Assembly (NCBI GenBank): GCA_964496575.1
Contig: CAZCAC010000024.1
Span: forward strand, 20,037-84,036
Direction: 5' to 3'
DNA from: CAZCAC01 sp964496575
Lineage (GTDB): Bacteria; Planctomycetota; UBA1135; GCA-002686595
Length of the DNA: 64,000 nucleotides
Below the pieces are notes generated by a model. It ran no database searches, was not told where the DNA came from, and saw only the letters and a program-made list of their open reading frames with translations. Made by a program: the position numbers and the translations under genes. Of the stretch, positions 60,710-64,000 are shown piece by piece; position 1 is the stretch's first letter, and each line of letters begins with the position of its first letter.

Positions 60710-62335
60710 TCAGTTGCGGCGCCGGCCGCCCCCTCCGCTGGTGTCCTGGCCGCCCTTGGCGTACGCGCGCCAGCGGTCCTCCAGCGCCTTGAAGGCGTTC
60801 CGCTCGATCACCGAGAGGACCTTCGCCGCGGCCGCGCGCCAGAGCTTGATGAAGGTGCTCCGCTTGGTGGCGAACTCGCCGGCCGCGCGCAGCCACTCCT
60901 GCCCTTTCTTGCCCTCCTTGCGGACGACGTAGTCGTAGAAGCTCCAGCTCTTGGCGAGGTCGGGGTTGTCGAGCTCGAAGAGGATCTTCAGGGCGATCTG
61001 ATCGATCGGGCGCCCCTCGGCGAGGGCCACCTCGTTGTAGATGTCGCGCCTTCCGATGCCCACCGTCTTCTCGCCCTCGATCTTCTTCTCCTGGCGGCCG
61101 ACGTAGCCGGTGCCGTCGACGTTGAACGCCTTGCAGGTCACGGTGTTGCGGCCGAGGAACTCGAAGGAGATGTGGTAGCCGACCGCTTCGGAGAGCCACG
61201 CCTGCTGCAGGTCCCGGCGGCCGTGCCCGTAGTGCAGCGCGGCGAGGGAATGCCCGAGGCTGTGGCAGACGATCCCCTCGAGGTCCCGCTCCTCACCGGT
61301 CTTCCAGTACTCGCGGAAGCCCGGCGGAGATCCGCCGGTCGTCCGGCCGCCGGTCATCGCCAGGCGCGCCTTTCGATTGCGGGTCCAGGAGACGTTGTAG
61401 AACTTCGAGGTGTACTTCTCGTAGGTGGGGATGTCCTCCGGGACGAACAGGAACTCCTGGAACCAGCCGTCGGGGATGTAGTCCTTGTACTCCTCGTCGA
61501 GGTAGGGGTCGACGAACTCGGCGCGGAAGCCCTCGATCACCTCCTCCCCCAGCTCCAGCGCGGATCTCGCCTGGTCGTCGGAGATCTTGTCGATGTAGAG
61601 GATCCGCAGGTGCTGGCTCTCGTAGGCGTGGAAGACGTGCTTGCCGCCCGAGATCTCCTGGGCGATGTCGACCAGGCGCTTGGGCGTCTCGATCTTGCGC
61701 ACCGACTTCTGCGCCTTCTCGCCGCGAGCCCGGATCGCCTCGCCCTTCACCTCCTTGTTCTCGCGCTCGATCTCCTTGGCCAGCTTCTTGATCGCGCCCG
61801 GGAAACCGGTGCTCTCCAGCCAGCCCCTCAGCCGCTCCATCGCGGTCACCAATCGGACGTGCCGCGCCTGCCACTCCTTCGAGCTCGGTTCGAAGAGGTC
61901 CCGGTCGGTGCGGAAGTCGTCGATCTGCTCGGCGCGGATGTTGTACTCCTTGGTCAGCCCCGGGAGCGTCTGATCCCGCATCAGCATGCTGACGCGCTTG
62001 ATGTGCTTGCCCGAGATCGACAGCCGGTTCTTCCGCGAGGTGGCGATCTTCTCGCCGCCGTCGACGTGGTAGGCGAACTGGTGGGGCTTCGCCGGGTCGA
62101 CGACGAAGAGCTCGTTGGCCCCGTCGCTGCTGAACTGGATGGAGTTCTTCTTGGGGAAGTACCGGATCCCCTTCCGCGGTTCCCCGATGACCACCGGTAC
62201 GCCGTTGTGCTCGACGAGGTACTTCTTGTACTTGCCGGCGGTCTTGGCGTCGCGGAAGTGCACGGCGACGATCTGTGCCTCCGCGGTCGCACAGAGGGAG
62301 AATAGCCCCAGTAGGAGGGCGAGGATAAGACGCAT
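60710..62335 (-). CDS. Secreted gluzincin-like protein with altered HExxH
   Basis: A 541-residue exported protein. Signal peptide MRLILALLLGLFSLCATAEA. The basic middle (~residues 180-230) looks helical and rich in Lys/Glu. The C-terminal half holds IVCHSLGHSLAALHYGHG then LQQAWLSEAVGYHISFEFLG: the spacing copies HExxH plus the downstream WLSEG-type Glu (residue 383), but the motif Glu is replaced by Ser (H358-S-L-G-H362). If the fold is a zinc protease it is probably inactive or re-purposed. Function unknown. Starts at ATG 62335. Confidence 0.7.
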   Translation of the reverse strand: MRLILALLLGLFSLCATAEAQIVAVHFRDAKTAGKYKKYLVEHNGVPVVIGEPRKGIRYFPKKNSIQFSSDGANELFVVDPAKPHQFAYHVDGGEKIATSRKNRLSISGKHIKRVSMLMRDQTLPGLTKEYNIRAEQIDDFRTDRDLFEPSSKEWQARHVRLVTAMERLRGWLESTGFPGAIKKLAKEIERENKEVKGEAIRARGEKAQKSVRKIETPKRLVDIAQEISGGKHVFHAYESQHLRILYIDKISDDQARSALELGEEVIEGFRAEFVDPYLDEEYKDYIPDGWFQEFLFVPEDIPTYEKYTSKFYNVSWTRNRKARLAMTGGRTTGGSPPGFREYWKTGEERDLEGIVCHSLGHSLAALHYGHGRRDLQQAWLSEAVGYHISFEFLGRNTVTCKAFNVDGTGYVGRQEKKIEGEKTVGIGRRDIYNEVALAEGRPIDQIALKILFELDNPDLAKSWSFYDYVVRKEGKKGQEWLRAAGEFATKRSTFIKLWRAAAAKVLSVIERNAFKALEDRWRAYAKGGQDTSGGGGRRRN

Positions 62336-62468
62336 TGGATGAGGGAGGGGGTGAGGGAGGGGATCCGGCGGCCCGAGGGTGGCGCGCCTGGATATTCACC
62401 CAGCCTATATCGACCGGACGCGCCAGGGTACTCACTAGAGGGCGGATTCCGCCCCGGGGAGCGGTCGA

Positions 62469-63836
62469 TCAGTCCGACTCCGGCTGACGGGAGATGAATT
62501 CCACGAGGTAGGAGAGCGGTTCACCCTTCTTCGGGCCATGGAGCCCGGCGATCGAGACCCGGTAGCGGTACCCCGGCAGGACCTGGAGCTCCCGGGGTCG
62601 GAAGATCAGGAGGTGCCCGCGGACCCCGAAGTGATCGAGCTCGAGGAGCTCGCCAATCGGCAGGAACTCGTCGTCGAGCTGCCAGATGGAGATCTTCACC
62701 TCCTCTTGCTTCGGCTTCGGGAAGGCCGAGGAGTTGAGCCGGACGCTCCACGCGTGGCGCGGGCCGAAGTACTCGACCGGGTACCACCCCGGGGCGGGGT
62801 ACGGCACGATCCTCCACTTGGGCACCGACGAGCGGCTGGAGTCGAAGGACCACATCGCCGAGAAGCCGCCGCGCTTGCCGAAGCCGGTCCGCAGCATCGG
62901 CGGGTTCAGGCACCAGTTCCGGTGGCCGACTCGGTCGATGTTGCTCTCGTCGGAGTCGTTCATGTACGAGTCGATCGACCCGCGCAGGTTGTTGCCGGCG
63001 GCGAGGTTCGAGGAGCTGGTCCCCTTGTAGCCGTCGCGGTACTCCTGGTCGGGCACCCCGGGGTTCTTCGGGGTGTGGTCGAGCCGCCCGATCTTGACCA
63101 AGAGGCGCGCGCCCATCGAGGCGTAGTAGTTGTAGACGGCGTCGAGCTGCATGTCGCGCCAGGCGAGGCCGCTGAGGTAGCGGTAGGCCATCAGGTGCCG
63201 CAGCGCGGCATCGCGGTCCTGGTCCTGCTCGGCCCGCTCCGCGGGAGAGAGATCGGTTTCGGCGTCGCCGGGGGTGGACTTCGTCTGATGCGAGGTCGGC
63301 TCAGGAGGCCAGGCGTTCTCCGGGTCGTAGATCTCGTCGAGGGTGGCCCGGATCTCCTCCCGGCTGCGCGGGTAGGGGACGATGCCGTCGAGGTCCTTCA
63401 GGACGCCTCCCTCGAAGAGCTGCCGGGACAGGCGGTCGCCGTCGCGGAAGAAGTCGAAGGTCCCCGTGCGCTTGCCCTTCTCGTACTTCCCCTCGATGTA
63501 GACCTTCCCGTCCTCGTAGCGCTCCTGGTACTTGCCGTGGAGGAAGCCGTCCTTGTACGTCGTGGTGATCTCGCGGTGGCCGTTGGCGTAGAAGGTCTCG
63601 TAGCTGCCGTCGAGTCGGTCCTGCCGGTAGCGCGCCTTGATCGAGAGCTTCCCGTTCTGGAAGTACTCGACGTAGGTGCCGCTGAGCCTCCCTTGTGCGT
63701 CGATGCCGTAGCGGCAGCGGACGGTGCCGTCGGGCCAGAGGACCTCCAGCTCCTCCGCGGTGAGGGGGGGAGGGACCGGGGCGGTGGTCGGGGGGAAGAG
63801 GGGGAAGAGGAGGAGGAGGAGGAGCGAGGAGACCAT
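62469..63836 (-). CDS. Secreted MORN-repeat and CAP-domain fusion protein
   Basis: A 455-residue exported protein. Signal peptide-like start MVSSLLLLLLFPLFPPTTAP. Residues ~35-145 are MORN/YwqK-type repeats (GRLSGTYVEYFQNGKL, LDGSYETFYANGHRE, LHGKYQERYEDGKVY). Residues ~205-350 look like a CAP (SCP/PR-1-like) domain: LRHLMAYRYLSGLAW, LLVKIGRLDHTPKNP, SSNLAAGN and ESNIDRVGHRNWCLNP. A short C-terminal region follows. CAP proteins bind lipids or act as proteases elsewhere; the role here is unknown. ATG 63836; only 133 nt from the previous gene. Confidence 0.78.
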   Translation of the reverse strand: MVSSLLLLLLFPLFPPTTAPVPPPLTAEELEVLWPDGTVRCRYGIDAQGRLSGTYVEYFQNGKLSIKARYRQDRLDGSYETFYANGHREITTTYKDGFLHGKYQERYEDGKVYIEGKYEKGKRTGTFDFFRDGDRLSRQLFEGGVLKDLDGIVPYPRSREEIRATLDEIYDPENAWPPEPTSHQTKSTPGDAETDLSPAERAEQDQDRDAALRHLMAYRYLSGLAWRDMQLDAVYNYYASMGARLLVKIGRLDHTPKNPGVPDQEYRDGYKGTSSSNLAAGNNLRGSIDSYMNDSDESNIDRVGHRNWCLNPPMLRTGFGKRGGFSAMWSFDSSRSSVPKWRIVPYPAPGWYPVEYFGPRHAWSVRLNSSAFPKPKQEEVKISIWQLDDEFLPIGELLELDHFGVRGHLLIFRPRELQVLPGYRYRVSIAGLHGPKKGEPLSYLVEFISRQPESD

Positions 63837-63920
63837 GGGGGGATTCTAGGACTCGCGACGAAAAAGCGCTATTCGCTTCCGGGGATGACGGGTGCTCTAG
63901 CCGTCCCGACGACCAGAATC

Positions 63921-64000
63921 AACCACAGAGAACAAAGAGAACAGCACCAGAACCAGAGATTAACCACAGAGGACACAGAGGACACAGAGAGAAGAAGAAG
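63921..64000. repeat. Purine-rich tandem repeat at the window end
   Basis: AT/purine-rich, low-complexity DNA unlike the rest of the window. Three 9-mers, CCACAGAGG, ACACAGAGG and ACACAGAGA, stand in tandem at 63964-63990, and a diverged copy (ccacagagaacaaagag) lies at 63923-63939. The 164 nt after the last gene contain no gene. From memory, accacagag-type units recur in intergenic DNA of many unrelated bacteria. Confidence 0.5.

Overview
This is a GC-rich bacterial chromosome segment, densely packed and mostly housekeeping in content. It has no phage, integrase, CRISPR array or complete insertion sequence. Several features suggest a planctomycete-like bacterium: a secreted protein with a C-terminal YCPG/PNSVGSG-type beta domain, a secreted sulfatase, FemAB-like and MORN/CAP secreted proteins, and a GDA-type DXS. 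From memory, that C-terminal domain is typical of the Saltatorellus/Engelhardtia (Poly30-type) Planctomycetota. The placement is inference and was not tested by any search.

Layout. 1-3.7 kb: glycolysis and pentose phosphate genes (gap 3' end, pgk, rpe) running into accD. 3.7-7.6 kb: a methyltransferase, an FAD-dependent dehydrogenase of uncharacterised type, and panB. 7.8-9.3 kb: a compact CheY/CheX/CheC-like trio with no kinase beside it. 9.3-13.7 kb: ribosomal protein S1, a short-chain dehydrogenase, a secreted amidohydrolase and an OsmC protein. 13.7-26 kb: a minus-strand run encoding the whole C5 haem pathway after glutamyl-tRNA (hemH, A, C, D, B, L, E, N, G). A histidine kinase and its response regulator sit inside it, translationally coupled to hemE. 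26-30.7 kb: a secreted protein and two divergent polytopic membrane proteins. 31-35.3 kb: xseB-ispA-dxs-nadK (isoprenoid precursors plus NAD kinase). 35.4-37.3 kb: a Na/Pi cotransporter with a PhoU-like partner. 37.3-40.9 kb (minus): lysS-lolE-lolD. A tRNA-Ala(GGC) with a strong terminator follows. 41.5-47 kb: leuS and the TldE/TldD protease pair. 47-51.1 kb: a secreted FKBP isomerase, a TPR glycosyltransferase and glnA. 51.3-55.6 kb: a sulfatase, a ribosome hibernation factor, a FemAB-like transferase and a very acidic secreted protein. 55.6-63.8 kb (minus): a heterodimeric ABC exporter whose first half carries an in-frame UGA, a hairpin-rich gap with a candidate 14-codon gene, an SRPBCC protein, a SlyD-like isomerase and two unusual secreted proteins.

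Most interesting points: (i) the two-component system inserted in the haem operon with stop/start overlaps on its downstream side; (ii) the isolated CheY-CheX-CheC module behind a structured leader; (iii) the UGA at codon 80 of one exporter half; (iv) a ~130-bp inverted-repeat element filling the tldD/FKBP gap; (v) a secreted gluzincin-like protein whose HExxH has become HSLGH; (vi) a MORN-CAP fusion. Function calls rest on motifs read by eye. No database search was possible.
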